A program made the position numbers and the translations under genes. Of a stretch of 64,000 nt of DNA, positions 1 through 8,310 are shown piece after piece. Origin of the DNA: Microbulbifer salipaludis (GTDB lineage Bacteria > Pseudomonadota > Gammaproteobacteria > Pseudomonadales > Cellvibrionaceae); assembly GCF_017303155.1 (NCBI RefSeq), contig NZ_JAEKJR010000002.1, positions 1,674,001-1,738,000 of the forward strand, read 5' to 3'. Numbering within the stretch: position 1 is the stretch's first letter; each line of letters opens with the position of its first letter. The notes beneath the pieces were generated by a model. It did not search any database and was not told where the DNA came from. It worked only from the letters and a program-made list of their open reading frames with translations.

Positions 1-2326
1 ACGGCAATATGGCATCGGCCACAGGCTTGAGCTGCTTGTCGATATAGTGCTGGTAATCGACTGGTGACTGACGGTAATCCACGGGCTCGGGACCGTTGAG
101 GGTGATCACGTAACGAATCCAGCCCTTGTTCTGGTAGCGGGGTGCCAGCCCCTGCTGCTGGCGAATTTCATCGGCCAGTCGCGCGGCACGCACCTGGGGC
201 GGGACGTTTTTTATGTATTGTTCCAGTTTGCGCCGGAGTCGCTTGCGGTACACCAGCTGCTCGTCCATCTCCCCTGCCCGGGTTTTCTCGACCGTCTCGC
301 GGATATAGTCGGACGGGTCTTCACCCTTAAACACCATTTCGTAGAGCTTGGTCTGGAACTGCTTGGCGAGCGGCGTCCAGTCGCTGCGCACGGTTTCCAG
401 ACCCTTGAAGACGAGCTTTTCCTCATCCCCACTCACCACCAGGCCCGCATAGCGTTTCTTGGAGCCGGCCTCCGAGCCGCGAATGGTGGGCATTAAAAAG
501 CGCTGGTAGTGGGTTTCAAATTCGATCTCCAGTTCGCACTCCAATGCCAGCTCGTCTTTGAGCTTGTTCTGCCAGCGCGTGTTGATCTCGCTGGCCAGGC
601 GCTTGCCGATCGCATCTGCCTCGTCCTGGCTGGGTTGGCCGCTCAGCCAGACAAAGGTGGAATCGGTATCGCCGTAGATGACCTGGTGATTCCCTTCATC
701 CATCTCCTCAATCCAGCGGGCCGTCTGCTGCATGATCTCGTGACCGCGCAGGGTGATGGAGCTGGCCAGGCGCGTATCGTAAAAACGGCAGCCGCCACTT
801 CCGAGTACTCCATAGAAGGAGTTCATGATGATCTTGATGGCCTGAGAGCGGGCGGCATCCTGCTCCCGCTTGGCGATGTCACGCTCGGCCCAGAGGCTGG
901 TAATGATGTCCGGGAGGAAATGCTTGTCACGAGAAAATCGCGCGCCGCGAAAACCGGGGATGGTGTTGTTGTCCGTCCCACCCTCTTCTGATTCCTCTTG
1001 CGCCTCCTCAGCCAATCCCTCAATCAACCCCATAGGATCGATCTTGAAGGTGCGGATAATGCTGGGATACAGGCTCTTGAAGTCCAGCACCAGCACGTTG
1101 TCGTACAGGCCCGGCCGGGAATCCATCACATAGCCGCCGGGGCTCGCGAGACCACCGTCGGCCGGCAGGTTGGGCGCCACATAGCGGCTACGGTGGAGCT
1201 TGGGCAGGTAGAGGTTGGTAAAGGCCGCCACCGAGCCGCCGCTGCGGTCGAGCTCCAGGCCCGTGAGCTGGGCCCGCAGGCGCAGGTAATCCAATAAACG
1301 GGTGTGCTGGTATATGTCCCACACCAGGCGGCAGTCTTCCAGGTTGTAGGCGGCCAGTTTCGGTTTGTTATGCCGAAAGTCATGCTCAATCGCCGCCAGG
1401 CGGTTGTCCACGTGTTCGGTGTCCTTGCCCCTACCCAGCAGTGTCTGGGCCACGAACTCCAGGCTGAAGCTTTCAAAGCTGTAGGTAGCATTTTTCAGTC
1501 CGTCAATGCCGTCCAGTACGACCCGGCCCGGTAGCGTTACGAAGCCTTGGTTACCTTCCCGGCCATCCCGCCAGCGGGCATCGGTGCCACCGCGCCCCAG
1601 CTTCAGGCGCAGGCCATGACGCCCTGCCCGCTTCAGCAGCAGCCGAAAATCAAAGTCCACCACGGCCCAGCCGATGATGATATCCGGGTCCAGGCGTTGG
1701 ATTCTGGCCTCAAGGGCCTTGAGTAGCGCCCGCTCGTCCTCTACCCAATGGATGCTGGTGTCAGCGGCCTCCGGTTTGCCGACCATCAACACCTCTTCCA
1801 CCCCATGCCCGTAGAGACCGACCGAATACAGCTCACCCTGGCCGGAGCACTCCACGTCCAGGGAGACCACCTTGAAATCGGGCTGCACCTCGGCGCCCTT
1901 GAGCCGCACCTTGCGATATTCCGTGTAGCCCTCTTTGGCCCGGGCCACACCTTCAAAGTAGAGGCCACCGCGGGCAAAGCGCTCCATCAGGTAACGATCG
2001 TGAAGCCGAAAATCTGCCTCGAATACCTCGATGCCTCGATCTTTCAACAGGGTCTGAGCCCGGCGGTGGGCGTCGATGGTTGGGAAATACAGCATGGCCG
2101 CTTCCTCACGGCCAAAGGTCTGGAAGCCCAGCTGTTGCCAATCGAAAGGCACGCCGGCCAGCGCCTCAGTCACCTGGGCGCGGTCCGCGACCTTCACCAT
2201 AAAAACCGGGCGCTCACCTTCAATAACCAGCTTGACCGGGCCCTCAGGCGTGGCCAGCCAGTAGTGGATGCAGGTGCTGCCGCGCTGGTCAAAGCTGTGG
2301 CGGGTGAGGAGAAATCCTTGAGGCAA
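1..2326 (-). CDS. polB: DNA polymerase II, family B (3' end beyond window)
   Basis: SOS-inducible family B DNA polymerase with proofreading, used for replication restart and translesion synthesis. The frame reads PQGFLLTRH at the N terminus, like the start of E. coli Pol II. It then shows the exonuclease segment (VVSLDVE), the polymerase motif A region DFKSLYPSI and motif C YGDTDSTFV. About 775 codons lie in the window. The family is near 783 residues and the frame ends at ...PVADAILP, so only some 20 residues are missing. No ATG exists between the upstream in-frame stop and PQGF. The TTG at 2326-2324 is therefore the likely start, although no clear Shine-Dalgarno precedes it. An overlapping ATG (about 2375) belongs to another frame. 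The SOS box and promoter directly upstream fit LexA control. Confidence 0.93.
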   Translation of the reverse strand, partial: MPQGFLLTRHSFDQRGSTCIHYWLATPEGPVKLVIEGERPVFMVKVADRAQVTEALAGVPFDWQQLGFQTFGREEAAMLYFPTIDAHRRAQTLLKDRGIEVFEADFRLHDRYLMERFARGGLYFEGVARAKEGYTEYRKVRLKGAEVQPDFKVVSLDVECSGQGELYSVGLYGHGVEEVLMVGKPEAADTSIHWVEDERALLKALEARIQRLDPDIIIGWAVVDFDFRLLLKRAGRHGLRLKLGRGGTDARWRDGREGNQGFVTLPGRVVLDGIDGLKNATYSFESFSLEFVAQTLLGRGKDTEHVDNRLAAIEHDFRHNKPKLAAYNLEDCRLVWDIYQHTRLLDYLRLRAQLTGLELDRSGGSVAAFTNLYLPKLHRSRYVAPNLPADGGLASPGGYVMDSRPGLYDNVLVLDFKSLYPSIIRTFKIDPMGLIEGLAEEAQEESEEGGTDNNTIPGFRGARFSRDKHFLPDIITSLWAERDIAKREQDAARSQAIKIIMNSFYGVLGSGGCRFYDTRLASSITLRGHEIMQQTARWIEEMDEGNHQVIYGDTDSTFVWLSGQPSQDEADAIGKRLASEINTRWQNKLKDELALECELEIEFETHYQRFLMPTIRGSEAGSKKRYAGLVVSGDEEKLVFKGLETVRSDWTPLAKQFQTKLYEMVFKGEDPSDYIRETVEKTRAGEMDEQLVYRKRLRRKLEQYIKNVPPQVRAARLADEIRQQQGLAPRYQNKGWIRYVITLNGPEPVDYRQSPVDYQHYIDKQLKPVADAILP

Positions 2327-2379
2327 GAGACTGTACTGCGTTGAGGCTTGGGTTGGGGCTTTTGCCGAAAATGGGCATT

Positions 2380-2408
2380 ATTCTACTGGATAAATACACA
2401 GATATCAG
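2380..2408 (-). promoter_or_regulatory. polB promoter overlapped by an SOS (LexA) box
   Basis: On the minus strand CTGATA (2408-2403) and TAGAAT (2385-2380) are 17 bases apart and make a plausible sigma70 promoter. The spacer holds a 16-base CTG-N10-CAG element (2401-2386, CTGTGTATTTATCCAG) that fits the E. coli SOS consensus, including its AT-rich core. LexA bound there would block polymerase. The predicted transcript starts about 45 bases before the TTG start of polB. The motif is seen; the regulation is inferred. Confidence 0.75.
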
Positions 2409-3057
2409 CAATCGACAAAACTTTAAGAGGAAGTTCTGGCTGCCTGCCCATGTAGAAAGTAGGTAGGGAGAGCGCACCGGGGAACTGTAAGTTATCCGCA
2501 GACAGAAGGGGGCACTGTCAGGTGAACACATTCACGAACAGGGCAAGAAGTACGTTCAGATCTCAATTATGGCACCAAAAGCGCTCAACTCGATTAATGC
2601 CACGATGCTTCTCTGACCTTATTTATTAACTCTGTATCTGATTCATAGGAAGCCGCCGTGGCATTCTAAGCGCACGAGTAAGCTCATAGGCTTTTATGTA
2701 CATGAAAATTTAGGCCTTTTGGCTTCTAAATAATTTTTTTCAATTGATACCATGCCAATTTTATAAATATGAACGACATTTCGATTTGACTGCAGGATAC
2801 TATCCCCCGAGCCCAACAAACTCGATATCGATTAACCAAGGTTATAACTCTAATAACCGGCACTCAGGCTACCTTTCCTGGAAGCCGGAAGCAGACTGTT
2901 TCAGATCCCGCACCATCTATCGAAGCTATCACTAGTCCAGAAGTACGTTTCCGACAACAGAGCCCACTGAAAAATAGGAAATTCATCAGATGCACCCATA
3001 GCCATGCATGTGGCCAGCTTTGGAACACTTAAAACTCTTCGAAAAGGACATTTCTCA
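2402..3057. other. AT-rich intergenic region before the toxin-like gene
   Basis: No convincing gene lies here. The region is AT-richer than polB and the crt genes, mainly from about 2560 onward. A possible promoter for the downstream gene is TTCAAT (2739-2744), a 17-base spacer and TATAAA (2762-2767). It would give a leader of nearly 300 bases. A short inverted repeat, GGTTAT/ATAACC, sits near 2841-2859. Short open frames here have no good ribosome site or recognisable product. Confidence 0.4.
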
Positions 3058-4305
3058 ATGAAACTGATAAACAGAACCGGGCAAGTCGTCACCATAAAAA
3101 CCTTTAACTGGAAAGACGGCGTGAAATCTTATGAAAAAAGCTATGAATATCTGCATAAGGATCAACACTGGAATAGTGGACAGGGGTTTGCTAATGCTTC
3201 CGTGTCCGTTTGGCATGGAAGGGTATCCCCTGCTGACTTCTTCTGGATGACGAAGAACTCACTCGACCCAAATCGCTTGATTAACGCAGGTCCATGCTCC
3301 AATACAGAAGTCCACATAATCCGTACCAGCGGCAAAGGCTTTAAGATTATTCACTGGAGTCAGGTGGCAAAAAAATGGCAGGGTATCTCACAGGAACTGG
3401 GTGCCGATAACGACGGAAATAATGCAAATATTGAAAAAGGCCTTCAGGGTGGAATGATCTTGTTAAGCGGCCTGGCAACGGGTATCGCTGCTCTTGGACC
3501 TGTTGGCGCGGCGCCCTCAGGAATGATAATGGGCTTAGGCAACCTGATTTTATTTGCTCTCATGCCCGACGATCAGCAACCTCCACCTCCGCCCAATCTG
3601 GACGAAATTCAAGATGCAGTACGGAAGGTTGTAAAAGAAGAAATTGACACCAATGAAGCCGAAAAGGCAGCCACAAGTTTTGAGCAGACCTCCAACTGGC
3701 TTTACAACCTCGGCAATCTAGCTCACTCACAGCTCGAAGGAACGAGCGTAGGCGAAGTTCTAACTGAACTATCACCTCACGACCAAGAGGATGCTATTAA
3801 TAAGATTGAAAATATCACCAGCGGCCTTGATCTCTTCGAAAGCAACCTGGCACATATGAACAACCACCCAGAAATCGCTCGCTCTATCCTTCCCGCCTAC
3901 ATTAGTGGTATCGCTAGCAGTTTGCACATTCGCCGCTTGCATGAGTGGTTGCGTAGAAAAGACGGCTCTCGAATCACCGACGAAACGTTAACTGGCTATC
4001 TGGATCATTTAAAGAGATGCCGTAACGGACTTGATGCTGCACGCAATACTTTTGTGGAACATTGCAACTCACTAATTACAGCCGACGGGCTGGACGGCGT
4101 AGCCGAAGCAGAAGAGCTAAAGAAACTGTACAACAAGACTCGCTGTGGCGAAGAAAGCTTGGATTTCGTAGATAAAGCAATCGGTTTACTGGACGGTATC
4201 CGACAGGATATTCAGTCGGACATCGAAAATCTAAAACTCGGCCGAAATCCCATACATTTCTGGAAAGAAGAATGGTTCAAGACAACCGAAGCTGAGCCTG
4301 CGTAA
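3058..4305 (+). CDS. Cry-like delta-endotoxin helical-domain protein
   Basis: A 415-residue protein that resembles the pore-forming helical domain I of insecticidal Cry toxins. The first ~120 residues look beta-rich. A long hydrophobic stretch follows at about residues 130-175 (GLATGIAALGPVGAAP, then GLGNLILFALMP), then a proline run and a predominantly helical half. The segment ILPAYISGIASSLHIRRLHE looks like the conserved central helix of Cry domain I, typically LPLY..AAN.HL.LLRD. Cry domains II and III and a signal peptide are absent. The ATG at 3058 follows AAAAGGA at suitable spacing; an ATG at 3004 has none. The gene is AT-richer than its neighbours and has no partner gene. Toxin activity is inferred from fold-like motifs only; another helical membrane-active protein is possible. 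Confidence 0.6.
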   Translation: MKLINRTGQVVTIKTFNWKDGVKSYEKSYEYLHKDQHWNSGQGFANASVSVWHGRVSPADFFWMTKNSLDPNRLINAGPCSNTEVHIIRTSGKGFKIIHWSQVAKKWQGISQELGADNDGNNANIEKGLQGGMILLSGLATGIAALGPVGAAPSGMIMGLGNLILFALMPDDQQPPPPPNLDEIQDAVRKVVKEEIDTNEAEKAATSFEQTSNWLYNLGNLAHSQLEGTSVGEVLTELSPHDQEDAINKIENITSGLDLFESNLAHMNNHPEIARSILPAYISGIASSLHIRRLHEWLRRKDGSRITDETLTGYLDHLKRCRNGLDAARNTFVEHCNSLITADGLDGVAEAEELKKLYNKTRCGEESLDFVDKAIGLLDGIRQDIQSDIENLKLGRNPIHFWKEEWFKTTEAEPA

Positions 4306-4321
4306 TGCTTTGATATAGAAA

Positions 4322-4400
4322 TAAGTGGGGTCAGATCATACTTTTAGCACTACATACCGCAGTATGATTAATACCATAAAGTTGGTCTGGTCCCATTAAT
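4322..4400. repeat. REP-like imperfect palindrome with GGGGTCAGA motif
   Basis: An inner perfect inverted repeat, ATCATAC (4335-4341) and GTATGAT (4362-4368), lies between imperfect outer arms TAAGTGGGGTCAGATC (4322-4337) and GGTCTGGTCCCATTAAT (from 4384). GGGGTCAGA ends are common on REP/RAYT-type repeats of gammaproteobacteria. It separates the toxin-like gene from the polB fragment and may also act as a transcript-end hairpin. Confidence 0.5.
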
Positions 4401-4570
4401 TTTTCCACACCAATGGAAACCATGTTGAAATCCGGCTGTACCTCGGCGTCTTTGAGACGAGCCTTCCGATAGTCCGTGTAGCCGTTGAATGCCCACGGGC
4501 TATGGGTTTTGATTGTGGCTTTCATTTCGAATGTCGCGCGCCTCATAAGTGACTGAACGGGTAAAGTATC
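4401..4570 (-). pseudogene. Decayed fragment of a second polB
   Basis: The minus-strand reading contains GYTDYRKARLKDAEVQPDF, which corresponds to GYTEYRKVRLKGAEVQPDF in the polB at the left edge. By hand alignment, 4425-4483 matches 1872-1930 with 9 mismatches in 59 bases and no gaps. Upstream and downstream the similarity fades: VVSLDVE becomes MVSIGVE. The frame continues only to a REP-like palindrome, and no polymerase motifs follow. It is therefore a remnant, either of an old duplication or of a polB copy from another genome. Its exact limits are uncertain. Confidence 0.7.
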
Positions 4571-4641
4571 TCTACCTGTCAACAAGTGCGCTGATACGCT
4601 CAAGAGTTCTCTCAAAGCACGGACGTCCCATGAAGGAGGCA

Positions 4642-5604
4642 CTAAGCTGGACGCTGCCAGAGACCGCCAGATCTTGGCACCGGCCGGTACCAGCGGGATG
4701 CCACCGCCTGAGCAAGTCCCTGCCCTAGCAAGCGCGCCTTGTCCAACCTGGTGGTCGAGATACGCGAGTCCCAGGCCCGGGCGCCGTGCGCTTTCACCTT
4801 TATCCCGATTTCCCGATAGACGCCGCGGGCGGTGGCGATGGCCCAGGCGCAGCGAGGCGGCAAGGCCGACAAGCCACCTTGTGCGGAGTCATAGTAGGGT
4901 TCCGCCAGATCGATCAGTTGTCGGGCCATACGGGCCAGAGCCTCACGATGCTGTGGCGCTGTGATCTCCTGGCGTGCAATGCCGGCTTCTTCCAACCATT
5001 GTTCGGGCAAATAGCAGCGACCGATCTGTGCATCCTCGATGATGTCGCGGGCGATATTGGTCAGCTGGAAGGCCAGCCCCAGGTCACAGGCGCGATCCAG
5101 GGTGGCCTCATCTCTCGCACCCATGATCCAGGCCATCATGACGCCCACCACGCCGGCCACGTGATAGCAGTAGTCCACGGTATCGTCGATGGTGACATAG
5201 CGTCGCTGTGCCACGTCCATGGCGAAGCCGTCCAAGTGGGCCTGGGGATAGCACTCGGGAATCCCATGGCGGAGCGCGACTTCCTGAAAGGCGGCGAAGG
5301 CCGGACTTTGCATGGGCTCGCCCGCATAAGCGCGACGTGTTAAGTCTCGCAGCTCGTTCAGGCGCGCCTCGCTGCTTTCGCTCCGAGCTTCGTGAGCTTC
5401 GTGAGCTTCGTGAGCGTCATAAGTTTCCTGCGCGGGAAAGCCCAGCTGCTGGTCGTCGATCACGTCGTCGCAATGGCGGCACCAGGCGTACAGCATCATG
5501 GCACTGCGCCGAGTGGCAGGGTCGAACAGCTTGGCGGCGGTGGCGAAACTCTTGGAGCCCGCGGCGATCGTCTGCGCGGCGTGCTGTCCCAGCTTATCCC
5601 TCAT
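4642..5604 (-). CDS. crtB: Phytoene synthase
   Basis: Condenses two GGPP molecules to phytoene, the first committed step of C40 carotenoids. Both aspartate-rich Mg2+-diphosphate sites are visible: CRHCDDVIDD near residue 45 and NIARDIIEDA near residue 185. DGFAMDV and the region AFQLTNIARD are typical of squalene/phytoene synthases. At 320 residues it is normal in length. A low-complexity insert, AHEAHEAHEA, encoded by a 9-base repeat, lies between the first active-site motif and the following helix. It is the last gene of the operon. Its start overlaps the end of crtI by 11 bases, implying translational coupling. Confidence 0.95.
   Translation of the reverse strand: MRDKLGQHAAQTIAAGSKSFATAAKLFDPATRRSAMMLYAWCRHCDDVIDDQQLGFPAQETYDAHEAHEAHEARSESSEARLNELRDLTRRAYAGEPMQSPAFAAFQEVALRHGIPECYPQAHLDGFAMDVAQRRYVTIDDTVDYCYHVAGVVGVMMAWIMGARDEATLDRACDLGLAFQLTNIARDIIEDAQIGRCYLPEQWLEEAGIARQEITAPQHREALARMARQLIDLAEPYYDSAQGGLSALPPRCAWAIATARGVYREIGIKVKAHGARAWDSRISTTRLDKARLLGQGLAQAVASRWYRPVPRSGGLWQRPA
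5385..5420 (+). repeat. 9-base tandem repeat inside crtB
   Basis: GAGCTTCGT occurs three times in a row (5385-5393, 5394-5402, 5403-5411), followed by the variant GAGCGTCAT. Read on the minus strand it encodes AHEAHEAHEA. Unit gain or loss by slippage would keep the frame. Confidence 0.85.
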
Positions 5605-7099
5605 TGAGTCCCTCCAGCATCAGGCCCGCAGTGGCCTTGGCGGAACCGATCACTCCCGGCACTCCGGCGCCGGGATGGGTGCCGGCTCCCACCAGATAGA
5701 AATTGTCGATCCTGGCGTCCCGGTTGTGGGGCCGGAACCAGGCGCTCTGGGTGAGCGTCGGCTCAAGGGAGAAAGCAGACCCCAGGTGGGCGTTGAGCTC
5801 CTCGCGAAAATCCACAGGCGTGAAGTGCCGGCAGGTCAACAGATGCGCCCGAAGCCCTGGAATATAGTGACGCTCGAGATAGTCGAGAATGCGGTCGCGG
5901 TAGATCGGACCCTGGGTTTCCCAGTCGATGTTCGCCTTGCCAAGATGTGGCACCGGCGCCAGCACATAGTGCGCGCTGCAGCCTTCCGGCGCCAAGCTCG
6001 GATCGGTGACGCAGGGTGAATGCAGATAGAGGGAAAAATCCTCGGCCAGGGTGTCCGCGTTGAAGATTTCGTGGATCAATTCCCGGTAGCGCGGGCCAAA
6101 GCACACTGTATGGTGCTCGAGGCCTTGCGGTGGACGGTCCAGACCGAAATAGATCACGAACAGCGACATACTGTAGCGCTTGCGGCCCAGGGCCCGGCTT
6201 TTGCGGGCGCCGCGGGAGTGCCCGCTCAAAAGCTTGCTGTAGGTATGCATCACGTCCGCGTTGGAGGCCAGTGCATCCGTCGGCACAAGCCGGCCATCCG
6301 TCAGGGTGACGCCGTTCACCCGATCCCCCGTGGTCTCGATGCGCTCCACTTCCGCGTTCAGTTCGAGGGTGCCGCCGAGGTCCTCGAACAACTGGACCAG
6401 GCCCCGCACCAGAGCACCGGTGCCGCCCCGCGGAAACCATACGCCCCACTCCCGCTCCAGCGCGTGGATCAGCGTATAGATCGAGGACGTAGCGAAAGGA
6501 TTCCCCCCGACTAGCAGGGAGTGAAAGGAAAAGGCCTGACGTAGGTGCGGGTCTTCAATGAATTTCGACACCATGGCATAGACGCTGCTCCAGGCCTGAA
6601 GGCGAGCCAGCTGCGGCCCGGCGGCGAGCATGTCGCGAAACGAGAGAAACGGCACGGCACCGAGCTTGCGATAGCCCTCCTCGAACACCGCCCTGGAGTA
6701 ACTCAGAAACCGTCGATAGCCCTCCACGTCTCGTGGGTTACGCTCGGCGATCTGTCGATCCAGTGCGGCCTGATCGTTGACGTAGTCAAAGGCCGGGGCA
6801 TCTTCCCAGCAGAGACGGTAAAAGGGCTCGACCGGCAACAGTTCGGCATAATCCGCCAGGTCCTTACCCGCCAGTTTAAAAAGCTCTTCCAGGGCGGAGG
6901 GATCGGTAATTACCGTGGGACCGGCATCGAAGGTGAACCCTTTGTCCTCATAGACATAGGCGCGGCCGCCGGGCTTGTCGCGCTTTTCTAGCAGAGTGGT
7001 CTGATAGCCACCCGCCTGCAGGCGAATCGCCAGGGCCAGGCCGCCGAAGCCGGCACCGATCACCAGGGCACGCTGGGGTTGGGATACGGGTCGTGTCAT
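5594..7099 (-). CDS. crtI: Phytoene desaturase (lycopene-forming type)
   Basis: A 501-residue FAD enzyme that desaturates phytoene to lycopene at the membrane. The N terminus has the dinucleotide-binding motif GAGFGGLALAIRL followed by EKRDKPGGRAYV. The C terminus carries YLVGAGTHPGAGVPGVIGSA, the bacterial CrtI signature. The ATG at 7099 was chosen because the N-terminal FAD motif begins 13 residues later. Its ATG also overlaps the crtY stop in an ATGA arrangement. A longer open frame upstream lies inside crtY and is not needed. Four-step desaturation to lycopene is inferred from the adjacent crtY. Confidence 0.95.
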   Translation of the reverse strand: MTRPVSQPQRALVIGAGFGGLALAIRLQAGGYQTTLLEKRDKPGGRAYVYEDKGFTFDAGPTVITDPSALEELFKLAGKDLADYAELLPVEPFYRLCWEDAPAFDYVNDQAALDRQIAERNPRDVEGYRRFLSYSRAVFEEGYRKLGAVPFLSFRDMLAAGPQLARLQAWSSVYAMVSKFIEDPHLRQAFSFHSLLVGGNPFATSSIYTLIHALEREWGVWFPRGGTGALVRGLVQLFEDLGGTLELNAEVERIETTGDRVNGVTLTDGRLVPTDALASNADVMHTYSKLLSGHSRGARKSRALGRKRYSMSLFVIYFGLDRPPQGLEHHTVCFGPRYRELIHEIFNADTLAEDFSLYLHSPCVTDPSLAPEGCSAHYVLAPVPHLGKANIDWETQGPIYRDRILDYLERHYIPGLRAHLLTCRHFTPVDFREELNAHLGSAFSLEPTLTQSAWFRPHNRDARIDNFYLVGAGTHPGAGVPGVIGSAKATAGLMLEGLNEG

Positions 7100-8292
7100 G
7101 TGCGTATTCCGAAAGAAGTGGATGCGATCTTTTGTGGTGAATTCAGCCACACCGCCTTGAGCGCTTCGCCAAGGGGCACCGGCGGTTTGCCGATCAATAT
7201 GCGCGCCTTGTCGGCCGGGGTCAGGCGTCCGGCGTAGAAGCGTTCGATGAGCGGTTCCGACAGGCCATAAAAGCGCTGCATGACCTGCCAGCGTCGCTCC
7301 GGGCGGCCAGCCAGAAACAGCATGCGATTGAGCAGGCGAAAGTAGCCCTGTCGCCGCCATTCACAGGCGGCGAACGCATGGATAGTCTGGAACAACGACG
7401 CCGCATCGAGATCTCCAAGCTCAGCGATGCACTCCGCCAGTGCCATGGCCTGGGGCAACGAGTAACCGGTGGTGGGATGGAACAGACCGGCGCGCAGGCC
7501 ACTTCGCGGTTGGCCCTGGGCGCTCTGCCAGAAGCTATCGAAATCGCCCGCCAGGGTGATGGGCAGCACGCCGCTCTCCTCCCGCAGGGTATCGACGATG
7601 TGCCAGTCGCGATCCCGCGCATAGGCCTCGATATGCGCACGCAAGTGGGATGCGTCCACCTCCGGGCGGTCCACATAGTGGGTATCCTCGATCAGCAGGG
7701 TATCGTGGCTGAACGGCAGCACGTAGACGAACCGGTAGCCGTCCTGTTGAGGCACGCTGGCGTCCATGAGGATCGGCTCTTCCAGGCCATGGGGCTTGTC
7801 CAGGCGCACTTCGCGACCGAGAAATGCCTGATAGCCCAGGGTCAGATGCGCGCTGTCGATGGGCCCCCGGCCGTCGATCACCGCGTTCGCGCGCAACACT
7901 CGGCCATCCTCGAGCTCCACGCTGTCCGCAGAAAGCTGGGCCACGCGCGTGTCGGTCCACAACCTGTCTCCCAGGGCTTCCTCAAGCACGCGGGCGAAAT
8001 CCCGGGAAAAGATGCTCGCATAGCCTCCGTTCAACAGGCGCTCGCGGTCCGGAAAAATCACCCGGTGCCGCGACCAGCGACGACCTACCAAGGGCGCCAG
8101 CCAGGCATGTTGGGCTGCAGAGAGATCACCCTCGTGAAACGACCAGGTGTGCTCACCACCGGGGCGACGCTCGCTTTCCAACATCAGCAGACGCAACCCC
8201 GGTTGCGCCTGTATCAGGCGTAGGGCGATCAGGCCGTTGGCCAGGCCGCCGCCCACCAGTATCAGGTCATGGTCCGGCGCATTCACGGGCAA
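7096..8292 (-). CDS. crtY: Lycopene beta-cyclase
   Basis: Cyclises both ends of lycopene to beta-carotene. The 398-residue protein begins with a nucleotide-binding motif, DLILVGGGLANGLIALRL. It also shows the CrtY-type segments PGGEHTWSFHE, GYQAFLG and GLFHPTTGYSLP. It starts 18 bases after the fni stop and overlaps crtI by four bases, so it sits in the middle of the operon. Presence of CrtY plus CrtZ predicts dicyclic hydroxylated carotenoids rather than linear ones. Confidence 0.94.
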   Translation of the reverse strand: MPVNAPDHDLILVGGGLANGLIALRLIQAQPGLRLLMLESERRPGGEHTWSFHEGDLSAAQHAWLAPLVGRRWSRHRVIFPDRERLLNGGYASIFSRDFARVLEEALGDRLWTDTRVAQLSADSVELEDGRVLRANAVIDGRGPIDSAHLTLGYQAFLGREVRLDKPHGLEEPILMDASVPQQDGYRFVYVLPFSHDTLLIEDTHYVDRPEVDASHLRAHIEAYARDRDWHIVDTLREESGVLPITLAGDFDSFWQSAQGQPRSGLRAGLFHPTTGYSLPQAMALAECIAELGDLDAASLFQTIHAFAACEWRRQGYFRLLNRMLFLAGRPERRWQVMQRFYGLSEPLIERFYAGRLTPADKARILIGKPPVPLGEALKAVWLNSPQKIASTSFGIRT

Positions 8293-8310
8293 TACCCCTT
8301 GGCGACAAAC

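Noticed and set aside
2744-2935. Short open frame upstream of the toxin-like gene
   Set aside because: It begins with TTG, lacks a ribosome site and its protein has no recognisable features.
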